The notes: generated from the letters alone by a model not told the origin. Counted from the first letter of the stretch, positions 42,857 to 54,002 are shown. The stretch: 64,000 nt of DNA from Pantoea sp. GD03673 (GCF_029844725.1 NZ_JAOCKJ010000011.1:49626-113625), one strand, 5' to 3'. Numbers and translations: made by a program.

Positions 42857-44536
42857 ATGAAATTTCTTGGAAAGTTTTTCCTCACCATACTGTTGCTGCT
42901 GCTTTTCACCCTTGTGGTAATTTATGTGCTGCTGCAGACACAGTGGGGTGCAGGCTGGTTCAGCCGTTGGGTGAGCGACAAAACCGAATGGCATCTCTCC
43001 CTGAGTAAAATTGAACACAATTTCTCTTCTCCCTCTCACATCATTCTGGATGACTTCAGTTTTGGTCACGATGGGCAGCCTGCGGTTCTGGTGGCGAAAC
43101 GGGTCGATCTCGGTCTGGCACTGATTCAGTTCAGCGATCCACTGCATTTCAGCAGCCTTGAGCTGCGCGACGGGGAAGTGAATCTGGCTAATCTGACGCC
43201 AGACAGCGCGCTACCGATTCAGGCCGACCGCCTGCAGCTCAATAACATGCGCATCGACAGCCCCAACAGCGCGTTACCGCTGTTTGCTCAGCAGGTGAAT
43301 GGCGGCATTCTGCCGTGGAAACCGACCTCCCAGACTATGCTGGGTCGCGATGCCCGCTTCCAGATGAGCGCAGGCAGCATGACACTGAACAAGGTGCCGG
43401 GTGAAAACGTCCTGATTCAGGGCAGTGTTTCCCAGGGCCGGATGCGCTTTGACAATATTGGTGCCGACCTGGCCCGCGGCTCCATGACCGGTAATGGTGA
43501 GCGCGATGCTCAGGGCAACTGGAAAATTAATCAGCTGAGACTGAACGACATTCGTCTGCAGACCGCCAGCAGCCTGAAAGATTTTCTGCATAGCCTGCAG
43601 GTTGTTCCCTCGATTGCCATTACGCGACTCGACATGACCGATGCCCGACTGCAGGGGCCGGACTGGGCGGTGACCGATCTGGACCTGACGCTGAGAAACG
43701 TTAACTGGCAGGGGGATGACTGGCAGAGCAACGATGGGTCGCTGGCGCTGAATGCCAGCAATTTTATTAATGGCGGATTTGAGCTTAATGACCCCATCAT
43801 TAACCTGGATTTCTCACCGCAGGGCGTGGCGCTGACGCAGTTCAGTTCTCGCTGGGCGAACGGGGTGATTCGGGCTGACGGTGAGTGGTCACGCAGTGAT
43901 AAACGCCTGACGCTGAAAAATCTGGCCGTTGCCGGACTGGAATATACCCTGCCGCAGGCGTGGCGCGACCGCTGGCAGGCGACACTGCCCGCATGGCTGG
44001 ATAGCGTTGAAGTGACGCGTTTCACCTCTAACCGTAATCTGATTATCGACATCAATCCGGCGTTTCCCTTCCAGCTGACGTCACTGGATGGTTACGGCGA
44101 AAACCTGCTGCTGGCGCAGCAGCATCAGTGGGGGATCTGGTCGGGTAAGCTGAGCCTGAACGCGGCAGAATCAACCTTTAACCGCACCGATCTGCGTCAC
44201 CCGTCGATTGCGCTGAGTGCCGACCCGCAACAGATTCAGGTTACCGAGCTGAGTGCGTTCAGTAACAAGGGTCTGCTTGAAGGGACGGCAACCGTCGGCC
44301 AGCAGCCCGCTCGTCCGCTGACGCTGCAACTCACAGGTCGTGCAGTGCCGGTGAATGTGTTGCAGAACTGGGGATGGCCCGCATTGCCGTTAACCGGTGA
44401 CAGCAATATGCAGCTGCAACTGCGAGGCGCATTAGCCGCAGGCCAGCCACTGCGCCCGACAGTGAATGGCACGCTGTCGGTGACAACGGACAGTCAGCAG
44501 GTACAGCAGGTCATGCAGGCTGGCGAGGTACGTTAA
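42857..44536 (+). CDS. yicH: AsmA family protein YicH
   Basis: The 559-residue protein has one N-terminal membrane segment (FFLTILLLLLFTLVVIYVLL, residues 7-26) and a long periplasmic part of beta-strand repeats rich in DL, NL and LxLNxMRIDSP patterns, ending in a conserved AsmA-like C-terminal region (LQLRGALAAGQPLRPTVNGTL). AsmA relatives form bridge-like lipid transport proteins between inner and outer membranes; YicH is a shorter member with a possible redundant role. The ATG at 42857 follows GGGAAGG. It ends 32 bases before the convergent fabY. Confidence 0.9.
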   Translation: MKFLGKFFLTILLLLLFTLVVIYVLLQTQWGAGWFSRWVSDKTEWHLSLSKIEHNFSSPSHIILDDFSFGHDGQPAVLVAKRVDLGLALIQFSDPLHFSSLELRDGEVNLANLTPDSALPIQADRLQLNNMRIDSPNSALPLFAQQVNGGILPWKPTSQTMLGRDARFQMSAGSMTLNKVPGENVLIQGSVSQGRMRFDNIGADLARGSMTGNGERDAQGNWKINQLRLNDIRLQTASSLKDFLHSLQVVPSIAITRLDMTDARLQGPDWAVTDLDLTLRNVNWQGDDWQSNDGSLALNASNFINGGFELNDPIINLDFSPQGVALTQFSSRWANGVIRADGEWSRSDKRLTLKNLAVAGLEYTLPQAWRDRWQATLPAWLDSVEVTRFTSNRNLIIDINPAFPFQLTSLDGYGENLLLAQQHQWGIWSGKLSLNAAESTFNRTDLRHPSIALSADPQQIQVTELSAFSNKGLLEGTATVGQQPARPLTLQLTGRAVPVNVLQNWGWPALPLTGDSNMQLQLRGALAAGQPLRPTVNGTLSVTTDSQQVQQVMQAGEVR

Positions 44537-44568
44537 TCACATCAGGGCCGTGGATGCGGCCCTGATTG

Positions 44569-45516
44569 TTAATTAATACGTGCGCCGGAACCGCCTTCCT
44601 CCAGCGGCCCGTCAGGATCGGCAGGCAGGACGATGTAAACCCCTTCAAACACAGCGCCACATTCATCATCGCCAAACAACTCCACCTCAAGCTGCACGCG
44701 CGCTTTGCGTCCGCGCGCCAGGCGGTCGAGATCGCCACTCAGTGAGCCCAGATCGGCAATCGCGCCAGGCCGTCCGCTGATGGGTTGACTGTAGCGAATG
44801 TGCGCATCCGCCAGAATGATGGTGCCGCCAAGATGACGCTCGCGCAGCAGCAACCAGATTAGTCCCCAGCCGGTCAGCGTTGCCAGTGAGAAGAGGCTGC
44901 CAGCGAACAGCGTGTGGTGTGGATTCTGGTTGCCCGCTTCAGGCATGGTGGTAATAAATTTCTGCCCGGTAAACTGCAGAATTCGCACACCCATCTTTTC
45001 GCTAAGCGGAATGTGATCATACCAGGCTTGCTGAAGCTGGCCGCACCAGTCAGCACGATGCAGGATGTCATCAAGCGTGACGACGGGTTTGATCATCAAA
45101 AAGTGGCGTACCGGCGTCGTCTGCGGCGCGGTAATTTCGCCCTGATTGATGTAGCCGAGTTTAGCGAAGAAGGCGACGGCATCTTCGCGGGCGCTACAGG
45201 TCACCCGCTTCGCCCCTTCCTGACGCGCTACCGACTCCAGCGTCATCGCCATCAGCGTACCCAGCCCTTTGCCCTGAACCGAAGGATGAACGGCCATGAA
45301 GCGGATAGCGGCCTCATTGTCGGCATTGATGTAGAGGCGGCCAATGGCGACCGGATTTCCCTGTTCATCAACTACCATCTGATGATGCGCCAGGGCATCC
45401 CAGGCGTCACGTTCAGACCCCTGCGGCTGACGCAGCGGTTTACGCAACATCTCCCAGCGGAACTGATAATAGATATCCAGCTCTTCCGCCGTCTGTGGCA
45501 CGCGAAGGTGATACAT
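44569..45516 (-). CDS. fabY: Fatty acid biosynthesis protein FabY (acetyltransferase plus hotdog domains)
   Basis: The product is the YiiD-type fusion: an N-terminal GNAT acetyltransferase domain ([34 protein letters not shown]) and a C-terminal hotdog thioesterase-like domain ([38 protein letters not shown]). Such proteins support fatty-acid initiation when FabH is missing. The ATG at 45516 gives 315 residues starting [14 protein letters not shown] with a GGGAGA site; the E. coli protein has a short extra N-terminus, so a start at 45576 (335 residues) is possible. It is downstream of dtd by a short overlap or gap. Confidence 0.92.
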   Translation of the reverse strand: MYHLRVPQTAEELDIYYQFRWEMLRKPLRQPQGSERDAWDALAHHQMVVDEQGNPVAIGRLYINADNEAAIRFMAVHPSVQGKGLGTLMAMTLESVARQEGAKRVTCSAREDAVAFFAKLGYINQGEITAPQTTPVRHFLMIKPVVTLDDILHRADWCGQLQQAWYDHIPLSEKMGVRILQFTGQKFITTMPEAGNQNPHHTLFAGSLFSLATLTGWGLIWLLLRERHLGGTIILADAHIRYSQPISGRPGAIADLGSLSGDLDRLARGRKARVQLEVELFGDDECGAVFEGVYIVLPADPDGPLEEGGSGARIN

Positions 45517-45572
45517 GTAATGTTTCTCCCGCTCGGATGTGTGGCCTGTTCCCTGCCGCTCAGCTGACGATC

Positions 45573-46010
45573 TCACACCTGCAACCAGAATGTCACAGGC
45601 CCATCATTCACCAGCGAGACCTGCATATCCGCAGCAAAACGGCCGTTCGCCGTAGTAATGCCCTGCTGGCGACAGCAGTCGCTGAAGTAGTCATACAGAC
45701 GTTCAGCCTCAGCAGGCTCTGCGCCGCCCGAAAAAGAGGGGCGCATGCCTTTCTGCGTGTCTGCGGCTAACGTAAACTGCGACACCACCAGCACGCTGCC
45801 ACCCGCCTGGCGGACGCTCAGGTTCATTTTGCCCTGCTCATCACTAAAGATGCGATAGCCCAGTACGCGTTCTGCGAGACGTTCCGCACGCGCGTTGTCA
45901 TCGCCTTTTTCCACGCCCAGTAAAACCAGTAAACCGGCACCGATTTCGCCGATGACGTCCTGATTGACGCTGACGCTGGCGCGCTGCACGCGTTGAATCA
46001 ATGCAATCAT
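45573..46010 (-). CDS. dtd: D-aminoacyl-tRNA deacylase
   Basis: Dtd removes D-amino acids and glycine wrongly attached to tRNA. The 145-residue product has the invariant motifs SQFTLAADT (about residues 77-85) and the Gly-cisPro motif in [11 protein letters not shown] at the C-terminus. Length equals that of the E. coli enzyme. Its ATG overlaps the yihY stop by four bases, and fabY follows, an operon yihX-yihY-dtd-fabY as in E. coli. Confidence 0.98.
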   Translation of the reverse strand: MIALIQRVQRASVSVNQDVIGEIGAGLLVLLGVEKGDDNARAERLAERVLGYRIFSDEQGKMNLSVRQAGGSVLVVSQFTLAADTQKGMRPSFSGGAEPAEAERLYDYFSDCCRQQGITTANGRFAADMQVSLVNDGPVTFWLQV

Positions 46011-46876
46011 GTTTCCTCGCGTTGTTGTTCTTTGTGCTGCTGTTTTAACTGCCGATAGTCGGCTAACGCGACGGTAATTTCAGCGCCTAACAACACAATA
46101 CACCAGGTCCAGTAGACCCAGAGAAACAGAATGGGGATCACGGCCAGTACGCCGTAGATCAGCTGATAAGAGGGGAACATAGTAACATAGAGCGCAAAGC
46201 CCTTTTTACCCAGCTCAAACAGCGCGCCAGCCACCAGCGCGCCAATCAGCGCATCGCGCGGTGGCACCCGCTGGGTGGGCACAATGCTGTAGAGCAACCA
46301 GAAGGCGAGCCACGACAGCAGAAGCGGGAAAATGCGCAGCATCTGATCAACAAGGCTGGTCACGCCGGTTGCGTTAATCCAGCGCAGTGACAGCAGATAA
46401 GAGCTGATCGCCAGACTGGCACCCGCCAGAAGCGGGCCGAGCGTCAGAATCATCCAGTAGACCGCAAAGGAGTAAACCATCGGCCGCTTCTTGTTGCTGC
46501 GCCAGATGGTATTTAATGCGGTATCAACCGAATGCATCAGCAGTAAGGCCGTCACGATAAGACCGACTGCCCCGACAGCCGTCATCCGGTTTACGTTAGC
46601 AACAAACTGCTCAAGATAGCGCTGCAGCGTGTTGCCAGCAGCGGGCATCAGGTTATTAAAAACAAACTGCTTCAGCTGCACGCTGATATCAGAGAAGACC
46701 GGAAACGCCGCAAACAGGGCAAACACGACCGCAATCAGTGGCACCAGGGCCAGCAATGAGACGTAAGCCAGATTACCGGCCTGGGTCGTCATGCCATCCT
46801 CGTCAATGCGTTTCCATAACAGCCTGAGCCACAACCAGAACGCATGCAGCCCTGGCCGAAATTTATGTGACATCAT
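46007..46876 (-). CDS. yihY: YihY/BrkB family inner membrane protein
   Basis: The 289-residue protein has about six membrane spans and the YihY family segments [60 protein letters not shown] and [12 protein letters not shown]. It was once annotated ribonuclease BN by mistake; the true function is not known. The neighbouring genes yihX and dtd are spaced by 3 bases and a 4-base overlap. Start 46876 or the next ATG 46873. Confidence 0.95.
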   Translation of the reverse strand: MMSHKFRPGLHAFWLWLRLLWKRIDEDGMTTQAGNLAYVSLLALVPLIAVVFALFAAFPVFSDISVQLKQFVFNNLMPAAGNTLQRYLEQFVANVNRMTAVGAVGLIVTALLLMHSVDTALNTIWRSNKKRPMVYSFAVYWMILTLGPLLAGASLAISSYLLSLRWINATGVTSLVDQMLRIFPLLLSWLAFWLLYSIVPTQRVPPRDALIGALVAGALFELGKKGFALYVTMFPSYQLIYGVLAVIPILFLWVYWTWCIVLLGAEITVALADYRQLKQQHKEQQREET

Positions 46877-46879
46877 GAG

Positions 46880-47476
46880 TTAATGTTGACCTGCAAACCA
46901 GTCCGGTACCGTTTTACTGTCAGTAACCAGTACACTTTCAATCCCCAGGGCGCGGGCGGCCTCGATATTCTCCGGGTTATCGTCGAAAAATACCGCCTGA
47001 TCGGCAGTCACACCTTCCGCGTCCAGCACATGCTGATAAATCCGGGCTTCCGGCTTCCGCATACCCAGTTCCTGAGAAAGATAGAGCTTGTCTGCCGCCT
47101 GCTGCACATCCGGATATTGCGTTGGCCAGAATCCGCAATGCAGCTTGTTGGTGTTCGACAGGATCACCACCCGATGACCGTCGAGCCGCAGCCGGTTCAT
47201 CAGTGCCAGGGTTTCCGGGCGCACGTCCACGAAGACCGCCTGCCAGCCAGCGGTGAACTGTTCGTAACTCAGCGCAATGTCCAGCTTTTCACACAGCGCC
47301 AGCGCAAAATCTTCATCGCTGAGCTCGCCACGTTCGTGTTGTTCAAACGCTTCATCCATCTGGAAATGGCTCTGCAGTGAGGCCAGCGGCACACGGCTAA
47401 GGTCACTCCAGACACCCAGCACGCGGTTAAAGTCGATATCGATAATCACATTGCCCAAATCAAAGATATACAGCAT
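46880..47476 (-). CDS. yihX: Alpha-D-glucose-1-phosphate phosphatase YihX
   Basis: YihX is a cytosolic HAD phosphatase that releases glucose from glucose 1-phosphate. The 198-residue product starts MLYIFDLGNVIIDIDFNRVL, with the nucleophile Asp6 in the DLGN variant of HAD motif I, SNTNKL as motif II, GMRKPEARIY as motif III and FFDDNPENIEAA as motif IV. The ATG at 47476 was chosen over upstream frame extension because it gives family length. It leads the yihX-yihY-dtd-fabY row. Confidence 0.95.
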   Translation of the reverse strand: MLYIFDLGNVIIDIDFNRVLGVWSDLSRVPLASLQSHFQMDEAFEQHERGELSDEDFALALCEKLDIALSYEQFTAGWQAVFVDVRPETLALMNRLRLDGHRVVILSNTNKLHCGFWPTQYPDVQQAADKLYLSQELGMRKPEARIYQHVLDAEGVTADQAVFFDDNPENIEAARALGIESVLVTDSKTVPDWFAGQH

Positions 47477-47640
47477 GGTGTGTCTCCTTCTGTTCCCTGG
47501 AGTATTCACTCTAGCGGCAAAAGTGCAGGCTGAACAGGCACGCGTGGAGAGAAAAGCGTAAACGCCAGAAGGGGGATAAAAAGCACGGCAACGTACACAA
47601 ATATTGGCTGGTCCGGCTGGAAAAGTCGGAACGTCAGGCA

Positions 47641-47668
47641 AAAAAAAGCCCCGCATGCGGGGCTTTTT
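47641..47668. terminator. Terminator downstream of typA
   Basis: Arms AAAAAGCCCCGC and GCGGGGCTTTTT meet over a two-base centre; T-tracts on both strands. It lies 18 bases after the typA stop and upstream of yihX. Confidence 0.95.
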
Positions 47669-47685
47669 ATCAGTTAAAGACGCTA

Positions 47686-49509
47686 TCAGGCGTCTTTAGG
47701 ACCACGTGATGCACGTTTACGGTCGTTTTCAGTCAGGTGACGTTTACGGATACGCACTGACAGCGGGGTCACTTCTACCAGTTCGTCATCATCGATGAAC
47801 TCGATAGCCTGTTCCAGCGTCATTTTCTGCGGTGGAACCAGGGTCGTGGCTTCGTCAGTACCGGAAGCACGCATGTTGGTCAGCTTCTTACCGGTCAGAC
47901 AGTTAACGGTCAGGTCGTTAGAACGGCTGTGAATACCGATGATCTGGCCTTCATAGACTTCTGCACCGTGACCCAGGAACAGCTTACCGCGATCCTGCAG
48001 ACCGAACAGGGCGAACGCGACGGCTTTACCCTGACCGTTAGAGATCAGTACGCCGTTCTGACGCTGGCCCACTTCGCCCTGACGGATGTCGTCGTAGTGG
48101 CTGAAAGTAGAGTAGAGCAGACCGGTACCGGAAGTCATGGTCATGAATTCGTTACGGAAGCCGATCAGACCACGGCTTGGGATCACGTAGTCGAGACGTA
48201 CGCGGCCTTTACCATCCGGATCCATGTTTTTCAGGTCGCCTTTACGCTCGCCCATGGCTTGCATAACGGAACCCTGATGCGTTTCTTCGATATCCAGCGT
48301 AACGTTCTCGAATGGCTCCTGTTTGCGGCCTTCGAATTCGCGGAAGATAACTTTCGGACGGGATACCGCCAGTTCGAAACCTTCACGACGCATGTTTTCG
48401 ATCAGAACTGACAGGTGAAGTTCACCACGACCTGATACGCGGAACGCGTCAGCATCGGCAGTTTCTTCAACGCGCAGTGCCACGTTGTGAACCAGTTCTT
48501 TGTTCAGACGCTCAAGGATCTGACGTGACGTCACATACTTACCTTCTTTACCGCAGAACGGTGAAGTGTTGACGTTGAAGAACATGGTTACAGTTGGCTC
48601 ATCGACGCTCAGTGCTGGCAGCGCCTGCACGTTCTGTGGATCACAGATAGTGTCAGAGATGTTCAGCTCGCCCAGACCGGTGATAGCAATGATATCGCCC
48701 GCTTCTGCCAGATCGCTGTCGATACGCTCAAGACCCAGGTGAGTCAGGACTTTACCGACTTTACCGTTGCGGGTTTTGCCTTCGCTATCGATGATAGTGA
48801 CCTGCTGGTTAGGCTTCACTTTACCGCGCTTGATACGACCGATACCGATCACGCCCAGGTAGTTGTTGTAGTCCAGCTGAGAGATTTGCATCTGCAGTGG
48901 CGCTTCAACTTCAACCTGCGGAGGTGAAACATGGTCAACGATGGCCTGGTACAGCGGGGTCATATCGTCAGCCATGTCGGTGTGCTCAAGACCAGCAATA
49001 CCATTCAGCGCAGAGGCAAAAATGATAGGGAAGTCGAGCTGCTCGTCAGTCGCATCCAGGTTTACGAACAGGTCAAATACCTGATCCACAACCCAGTCAG
49101 GACGCGCACCCGGGCGGTCTACTTTGTTGATAACCACAATCGGCTTCAGACCATGCGCGAACGCTTTTTTGGTCACGAAGCGGGTTTGCGGCATAGGGCC
49201 ATCCATCGCATCTACAACCAGCAGCACCGAGTCCACCATGGACATGACGCGCTCAACCTCACCACCGAAGTCGGCGTGTCCTGGGGTATCAACGATGTTG
49301 ATACGGTAGTCATTCCACTTAATGGCGGTGTTTTTTGCGAGGATGGTAATCCCACGCTCTTTCTCCAAATCATTGGAGTCCATTACGCGCTCGGTTGCTT
49401 CGGTACGGGCATCAAAAGTACCGGATTGTTGCAGCAGTTTGTCAACCAGGGTGGTCTTTCCATGGTCAACGTGCGCGATAATGGCGATGTTACGCAAATT
49501 TTCGATCAC
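47686..49509 (-). CDS. typA: Ribosome-dependent GTPase TypA/BipA
   Basis: TypA is a translational GTPase of the EF-G/LepA group that binds the 70S ribosome and helps 50S assembly, most needed in the cold and under stress. The 607-residue product has [15 protein letters not shown] at residues 11-25, RGITILAKN (switch I), [22 protein letters not shown], then EF-Tu-like and EF-G-like domains and a typical C-terminal [16 protein letters not shown]. Translation starts at a GTG at 49509. It diverges from glnA across the long control region. Confidence 0.98.
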   Translation of the reverse strand: MIENLRNIAIIAHVDHGKTTLVDKLLQQSGTFDARTEATERVMDSNDLEKERGITILAKNTAIKWNDYRINIVDTPGHADFGGEVERVMSMVDSVLLVVDAMDGPMPQTRFVTKKAFAHGLKPIVVINKVDRPGARPDWVVDQVFDLFVNLDATDEQLDFPIIFASALNGIAGLEHTDMADDMTPLYQAIVDHVSPPQVEVEAPLQMQISQLDYNNYLGVIGIGRIKRGKVKPNQQVTIIDSEGKTRNGKVGKVLTHLGLERIDSDLAEAGDIIAITGLGELNISDTICDPQNVQALPALSVDEPTVTMFFNVNTSPFCGKEGKYVTSRQILERLNKELVHNVALRVEETADADAFRVSGRGELHLSVLIENMRREGFELAVSRPKVIFREFEGRKQEPFENVTLDIEETHQGSVMQAMGERKGDLKNMDPDGKGRVRLDYVIPSRGLIGFRNEFMTMTSGTGLLYSTFSHYDDIRQGEVGQRQNGVLISNGQGKAVAFALFGLQDRGKLFLGHGAEVYEGQIIGIHSRSNDLTVNCLTGKKLTNMRASGTDEATTLVPPQKMTLEQAIEFIDDDELVEVTPLSVRIRKRHLTENDRKRASRGPKDA

Positions 49510-49638
49510 AGCTTTGCCTCAGGCATTAGAAATAGCGCGGTATTGTACACGGATTAAGCGGAAGACTGAACAGGATCACACTTTTCACTGAAAGTTTATT
49601 GCATTGACGCAAAATTGCCCTGTTCCCGGTGCAGAAAA

Positions 49639-49748
49639 TGCACTAAGTTGGTCCTATGCACCAAAATAGTGCCCGCAAACACTCACAAAGCACTATTTTA
49701 GTGCATTAAGACCATCGTGGTGCAGGGGCTTTATGACAAAAAGGTGCA
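49639..49748 (+). promoter_or_regulatory. NtrC binding-site cluster upstream of glnA
   Basis: Sites follow TGCACy-N5-rGTGCA: 49657-49673 (TGCACC AAAAT AGTGCC) and 49689-49705 (AGCACT ATTTT AGTGCA) are strongest. Weaker copies are at 49708-49724, 49732-49748 and 49639-49655. Measured from an estimated start near 49807 the two strong centres fall at about -142 and -110, and the next two near -91 and -67, close to the known E. coli positions. Confidence 0.9.
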
Positions 49749-49779
49749 TCACAAGGCGATTTAAGCAACATCAAAAAAG

Positions 49780-49796
49780 TTGGCACAGAATTCGCT
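49780..49796 (+). promoter_or_regulatory. Sigma-54 promoter of glnA (glnAp2 type)
   Basis: TTGGCAC-AGAAT-TCGCT carries the GG of the -24 and the GC of the -12 element 12 bases apart and is nearly identical to E. coli glnAp2. Transcription should begin near 49807. NtrC phosphate at the sites upstream would activate it under nitrogen limitation. Confidence 0.93.
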
Positions 49797-49946
49797 TTAT
49801 CTACGACAAGCGTAAACGCCAGTCAGATGTCGGTTGAAGAGCGTGCCGGAAGAGAGGCGTCAGGGAGTCGTTTTCCCAAACGCATTCCGGAAACGACGTT
49901 TCCTCGCCATGTAGATAATGAAAGACCATTTCCAGGAGAGTTGAGT

Positions 49947-51356
49947 ATGTCCGCTGAACACGTTCTCTCGATGATGAACGAGCATGAAGTTAAGTTTGTT
50001 GACCTGCGTTTTACCGATACCAAAGGTAAAGAACAGCACGTTACGATCCCTGCTCACCAGGTTAACGCTGACTTCTTCGAAGAAGGCAAAATGTTCGATG
50101 GTTCGTCTATTGGCGGCTGGAAAGGCATTAACGAATCAGACATGGTGCTGATGCCTGACGCCACCACGGCAGTCATGGATCCTTTCTTCGAAGATTCTAC
50201 GCTGATCATCCGTTGTGACATTCTTGAGCCAGGCACCATGCAGGGCTACGATCGCGATCCACGCTCTATCGCAAAGCGCGCTGAAGATTACCTGCGCTCT
50301 TCCGGCATCGCAGATACCGTGCTGTTTGGACCAGAACCAGAATTCTTCCTGTTCGATGACATCCGTTTCGGTTCATCGACTTCCGGTTCACATGTGGCTA
50401 TCGACGATATCGAAGCAGCATGGAACACCGGTAAAGAGTACGAAGGCGGTAACAAAGGTCACCGTCCAGGTCTGAAAGGCGGCTACTTCCCGGTTCCACC
50501 GGTTGACTCATCACAGGACATCCGTTCTGCCATGTGTCTGACCATGGAGCAGATGGGCCTGGTTGTTGAAGCGCATCACCATGAAGTGGCGACCGCGGGT
50601 CAGAACGAAGTGGCAACCCGCTTCAATACCATGACCAAAAAAGCGGACGAAATTCAGATCTACAAATATGTCGTCCACAACGTTGCACACGCTTACGGCA
50701 AAACGGCAACCTTTATGCCGAAGCCAATGTTTGGCGACAACGGTTCAGGCATGCACTGCCATATGTCACTTTCTAAAGGTGGCCAGAACCTGTTTGCTGG
50801 CGACAAGTACGGCGGCCTGTCAGAAATGGCGCTGTTCTACATCGGCGGTATCATCAAGCATGCCAAAGCGATTAACGCCCTGGCGAACCCGACTACCAAC
50901 TCGTATAAGCGTCTGGTCCCGGGTTACGAAGCCCCGGTTATGCTGGCCTATTCTGCCCGTAACCGTTCAGCCTCAATCCGTATCCCGGTTGTTGCCAGCC
51001 CGAAAGCCCGTCGTATCGAAGCACGCTTCCCGGACCCGGCAGCTAACCCATACCTGGCGTTCACCGCTCTGCTGATGGCTGGACTGGATGGCATCATCAA
51101 CAAAATCCATCCTGGCGATGCGATGGATAAAAACCTGTATGACCTGCCACCGGAAGAAGAAGCTGAGATTCCAAAAGTTGCAGGCTCTCTGGAAGAAGCA
51201 CTGAATGCACTGAACGAAGACCGTGAGTTCCTGACCCGCGGTGGTGTATTCACTGACGAATCAATCGATGCTTACATCGAACTGCGTAAATCAGAGATGG
51301 ACCGCGTTCGCATGACGCCACACCCGGTTGAGTTCGAGCTTTACTACAGCGTTTAA
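49947..51356 (+). CDS. glnA: Glutamine synthetase, type I
   Basis: Glutamine synthetase joins ammonia and glutamate with ATP and is the main ammonia assimilation route. The 469-residue product has [48 protein letters not shown] with metal and ATP ligands, and the adenylylation site Tyr in NLYDLPPEE (about residue 398), so it can be switched by GlnE. I took the ATG at 49947 ([10 protein letters not shown]) after AGGAGAG; an open frame from 49827 is leader. Two promoters are expected, sigma-54 with NtrC and a sigma-70 one. Confidence 0.98.
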   Translation: MSAEHVLSMMNEHEVKFVDLRFTDTKGKEQHVTIPAHQVNADFFEEGKMFDGSSIGGWKGINESDMVLMPDATTAVMDPFFEDSTLIIRCDILEPGTMQGYDRDPRSIAKRAEDYLRSSGIADTVLFGPEPEFFLFDDIRFGSSTSGSHVAIDDIEAAWNTGKEYEGGNKGHRPGLKGGYFPVPPVDSSQDIRSAMCLTMEQMGLVVEAHHHEVATAGQNEVATRFNTMTKKADEIQIYKYVVHNVAHAYGKTATFMPKPMFGDNGSGMHCHMSLSKGGQNLFAGDKYGGLSEMALFYIGGIIKHAKAINALANPTTNSYKRLVPGYEAPVMLAYSARNRSASIRIPVVASPKARRIEARFPDPAANPYLAFTALLMAGLDGIINKIHPGDAMDKNLYDLPPEEEAEIPKVAGSLEEALNALNEDREFLTRGGVFTDESIDAYIELRKSEMDRVRMTPHPVEFELYYSV

Positions 51357-51390
51357 CTGGTCAGACGTTTTTGTTGCCGTGGAAACTTTT

Positions 51391-51415
51391 AGCCCATCTT
51401 CGGATGGGCTTTTTT
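51391..51415 (+). terminator. Terminator between glnA and glnL
   Basis: AGCCCATC and GATGGGCT around a TTCG loop, then six T residues. It would limit read-through so that glnA is made in excess over the two regulators. Confidence 0.93.
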
Positions 51416-51465
51416 CTCCGCGAATTCACCGTTCATTCGCCCTCTTTTCGGCTTAAAGACTAAAA

Positions 51466-51482
51466 TGCACCTGATTGGTGCA
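51466..51482 (+). promoter_or_regulatory. NtrC site at the glnL promoter
   Basis: TGCACC TGATT GGTGCA is a near-perfect NtrC site, 12 bases before the glnL start and overlapping a TAAAAT -10-like hexamer at 51461-51466. In E. coli NtrC represses glnLp from such a site, and the same is likely here. Confidence 0.9.
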
Positions 51483-51494
51483 GAGGAACGTTGT

Positions 51495-52544
51495 ATGGCA
51501 ACTGGCTCTCTGCCTGATGCGGGGCAGATTCTCAACGCTTTAATCAACAGTATTTTGTTAGTGGATAACGATCTGGTTATTCATTACGCCAACCCGGCGG
51601 CGCAGCAATTACTGGCGCAAAGCTCACGCAAATTGTTCGGCACGCCATTACCGGAATTAACCGGCTATTTTTCGCTGAATATTGAGGTGATGCGCGAGAG
51701 TCTTGAGGCTGGCCAGGGATTTACAGACAGTGAGGTCACGCTGGTGGTCGATGGTCGCGCGCACATTATGTCGCTGACCGCCCAGCGGTTACCCGATGGT
51801 TTAATTCTGATGGAAATGGCGCCGATGGACAATCAGCGTCGCCTCAGTCAGGAGCAGTTACAGCACGCCCAGCAGGTGGCGGCACGCGATCTGGTTCGCG
51901 GCCTGGCCCATGAGATTAAAAATCCGCTGGGAGGATTGCGCGGCGCGGCACAGCTCTTATCCCGCGCCCTGCCCGATCCGTCGCTGAATGAATACACCAA
52001 AGTCATTATTGAACAGGCCGACCGGTTGCGAAATCTGGTGGATCGTCTGTTAGGGCCGCAGCAGCCAGGCATGCACATCACGCAGAGCATTCATCAGGTG
52101 GCCGAACGGGTGGTCAATCTGGTGTCGATGGAGCTGCCAGAGAATGTCTCGCTGGTTCGGGATTACGACCCCAGCCTGCCGGAACTGCCGCATGACCCCG
52201 ATCAGATCGAACAGGTGCTGCTTAACGTGGTACGCAACGCGCTCCAGGCGCTGGGCGACGACGGCGGCACCATTATTATCCGCACCCGCACGGCTTTCCA
52301 GCTGACGCTGCACGGCACGCGTTATCGCCTGGTGGCACGTATTGATATTGAAGATGATGGCCCCGGCATTCCGGCCCAGCTGCAGGATACGCTGTTTTAT
52401 CCGATGGTCAGCGGACGCGAAGGCGGAACCGGTTTAGGCCTTTCCATCGCCCGTAGCCTGATTGATCAACATTCAGGAAAAATAGAATTTAACAGTTGGC
52501 CGGGACACACCGAATTTTCGGTTTACCTGCCTATTCGCCAGTGA
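51495..52544 (+). CDS. glnL: Nitrogen regulation sensor kinase NtrB (GlnL)
   Basis: NtrB is a cytosolic histidine kinase/phosphatase that controls NtrC according to PII status. The 349-residue product has an N-terminal PAS domain (about 10-110), the H-box with phosphorylated His in [14 protein letters not shown] (about residue 139), the N-box [10 protein letters not shown], and the G-boxes [11 protein letters not shown] and [10 protein letters not shown]. Start ATG at 51495; it is seven bases from glnG. There are no membrane spans, as usual for NtrB. Confidence 0.97.
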   Translation: MATGSLPDAGQILNALINSILLVDNDLVIHYANPAAQQLLAQSSRKLFGTPLPELTGYFSLNIEVMRESLEAGQGFTDSEVTLVVDGRAHIMSLTAQRLPDGLILMEMAPMDNQRRLSQEQLQHAQQVAARDLVRGLAHEIKNPLGGLRGAAQLLSRALPDPSLNEYTKVIIEQADRLRNLVDRLLGPQQPGMHITQSIHQVAERVVNLVSMELPENVSLVRDYDPSLPELPHDPDQIEQVLLNVVRNALQALGDDGGTIIIRTRTAFQLTLHGTRYRLVARIDIEDDGPGIPAQLQDTLFYPMVSGREGGTGLGLSIARSLIDQHSGKIEFNSWPGHTEFSVYLPIRQ

Positions 52545-52551
52545 GGTTTCT

Positions 52552-53961
52552 ATGCAACGAGGGATAGTCTGGATCGTCGATGACGATAGCTCCATCCGCT
52601 GGGTGCTTGAACGCGCGCTCACTGGAGCCGGTTTGAGCTGCGCGACTTTTGACAGCGCAAGCGAGGTGCTGGATGCCCTCTCAACCAAGACCCCGGACGT
52701 TTTACTGTCAGACATTCGCATGCCCGGTATGGATGGCCTGGCGCTGCTGAAGCAGATCAAACAGCGTCATCCGATGCTTCCGGTCATCATAATGACAGCG
52801 CATTCTGATCTGGATGCTGCCGTCAGCGCCTATCAGCAGGGTGCGTTTGATTACCTGCCTAAACCCTTCGATATCGACGAAGCGGTTGCGCTGGTTGAGC
52901 GGGCCATCAGTCATTATCAGGAACAGCAGCAGCCGCGTAATCAGCCGGTCAGCGGACCGACCACCGATATCATTGGTGAAGCGCCTGCGATGCAGGATGT
53001 GTTTCGTATCATCGGCCGGTTATCGCGCTCGTCAATCAGTGTGCTGATTAACGGCGAGTCAGGAACCGGTAAAGAGCTGGTCGCTCATGCGCTGCATCGC
53101 CACAGCCCGCGTACCAAAGCGCCTTTTATCGCGCTGAACATGGCGGCGATCCCGAAAGATTTGATTGAGTCAGAACTGTTTGGTCACGAGAAAGGTGCCT
53201 TCACCGGGGCAAACCAGATCCGTCAGGGCCGTTTTGAACAGGCAGATGGCGGCACGCTGTTTCTGGATGAGATCGGTGATATGCCACTGGATGTGCAGAC
53301 CCGTCTGCTGCGCGTGCTGGCCGATGGTCAGTTCTATCGCGTCGGTGGCTATGCGCCGGTCAAAGTGGATGTGCGTATCATCGCGGCGACCCACCAGAAT
53401 CTGGAACTGCGCGTACAGGAAGGTAAGTTCCGTGAGGACCTTTTCCACCGCCTGAATGTGATTCGCGTGCATCTGCCGCCGCTGCGTGAGCGTCGTGAAG
53501 ATATCCCACGTCTGGCGCGTTACTTCCTGCAGGTAGCGGCCCGTGAGCTGGGTGTGGAAGCGAAGATCCTGCATCCGGAAACCGAGACAGCCTTAACCCG
53601 GCTTCACTGGTCCGGTAACGTGCGTCAGCTGGAGAACACCTGTCGCTGGCTGACCGTCATGGCTGCCGGTCAGGAAGTGCTGATTCAGGATCTGCCCGGA
53701 GAACTGTTTGAATCCAGTACCCCGGAAAGCCCGGTACAGTCGCTGCCAGACAGCTGGGCAACGCTGCTGGCACAGTGGGCTGACCGCGCACTGCGTTCCG
53801 GTCATCAGAATCTGCTGTCGGAAGCACAGCCTGAAATGGAGCGTACGCTGCTCACTACTGCGCTGCGTCATACGCAAGGCCACAAGCAGGAAGCGGCACG
53901 TCTGCTGGGCTGGGGACGCAACACGCTGACGCGCAAGCTGAAAGAGCTTGGCATGGAATAA
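52552..53961 (+). CDS. glnG: Nitrogen regulation response regulator NtrC (GlnG)
   Basis: NtrC is the sigma-54 activator of the nitrogen regulon. The 469-residue product has a receiver domain with phospho-acceptor Asp54 in [12 protein letters not shown], a AAA+ domain with Walker [12 protein letters not shown] (about residue 168), the sigma-54 contact loop GAFTGA, and [10 protein letters not shown], and a Fis-like helix-turn-helix at the C-terminus ([21 protein letters not shown]). It closes the glnALG row; a hairpin follows and hemN is convergent. Confidence 0.98.
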   Translation: MQRGIVWIVDDDSSIRWVLERALTGAGLSCATFDSASEVLDALSTKTPDVLLSDIRMPGMDGLALLKQIKQRHPMLPVIIMTAHSDLDAAVSAYQQGAFDYLPKPFDIDEAVALVERAISHYQEQQQPRNQPVSGPTTDIIGEAPAMQDVFRIIGRLSRSSISVLINGESGTGKELVAHALHRHSPRTKAPFIALNMAAIPKDLIESELFGHEKGAFTGANQIRQGRFEQADGGTLFLDEIGDMPLDVQTRLLRVLADGQFYRVGGYAPVKVDVRIIAATHQNLELRVQEGKFREDLFHRLNVIRVHLPPLRERREDIPRLARYFLQVAARELGVEAKILHPETETALTRLHWSGNVRQLENTCRWLTVMAAGQEVLIQDLPGELFESSTPESPVQSLPDSWATLLAQWADRALRSGHQNLLSEAQPEMERTLLTTALRHTQGHKQEAARLLGWGRNTLTRKLKELGME

Positions 53962-53971
53962 GCGGTTCGGT

Positions 53972-54000
53972 ACGGGCTGGTGTGTTCGGCCAGCCCGTTT
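53972..54000. terminator. Hairpin between glnG and hemN
   Basis: Arms ACGGGCTGG and CCAGCCCGT (53972-53980 and 53990-53998) with a nine-base loop, followed by TTTCTTC on the plus strand. It lies between the two convergent stops. Confidence 0.75.
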
Positions 54001-54002
54001 CT

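Noticed and set aside
49827..49946. Upstream in-frame extension of glnA by 40 codons
   Set aside because: It overlaps the leader behind the sigma-54 promoter, and the ATG at 49947 has AGGAGAG and the known N-terminus.
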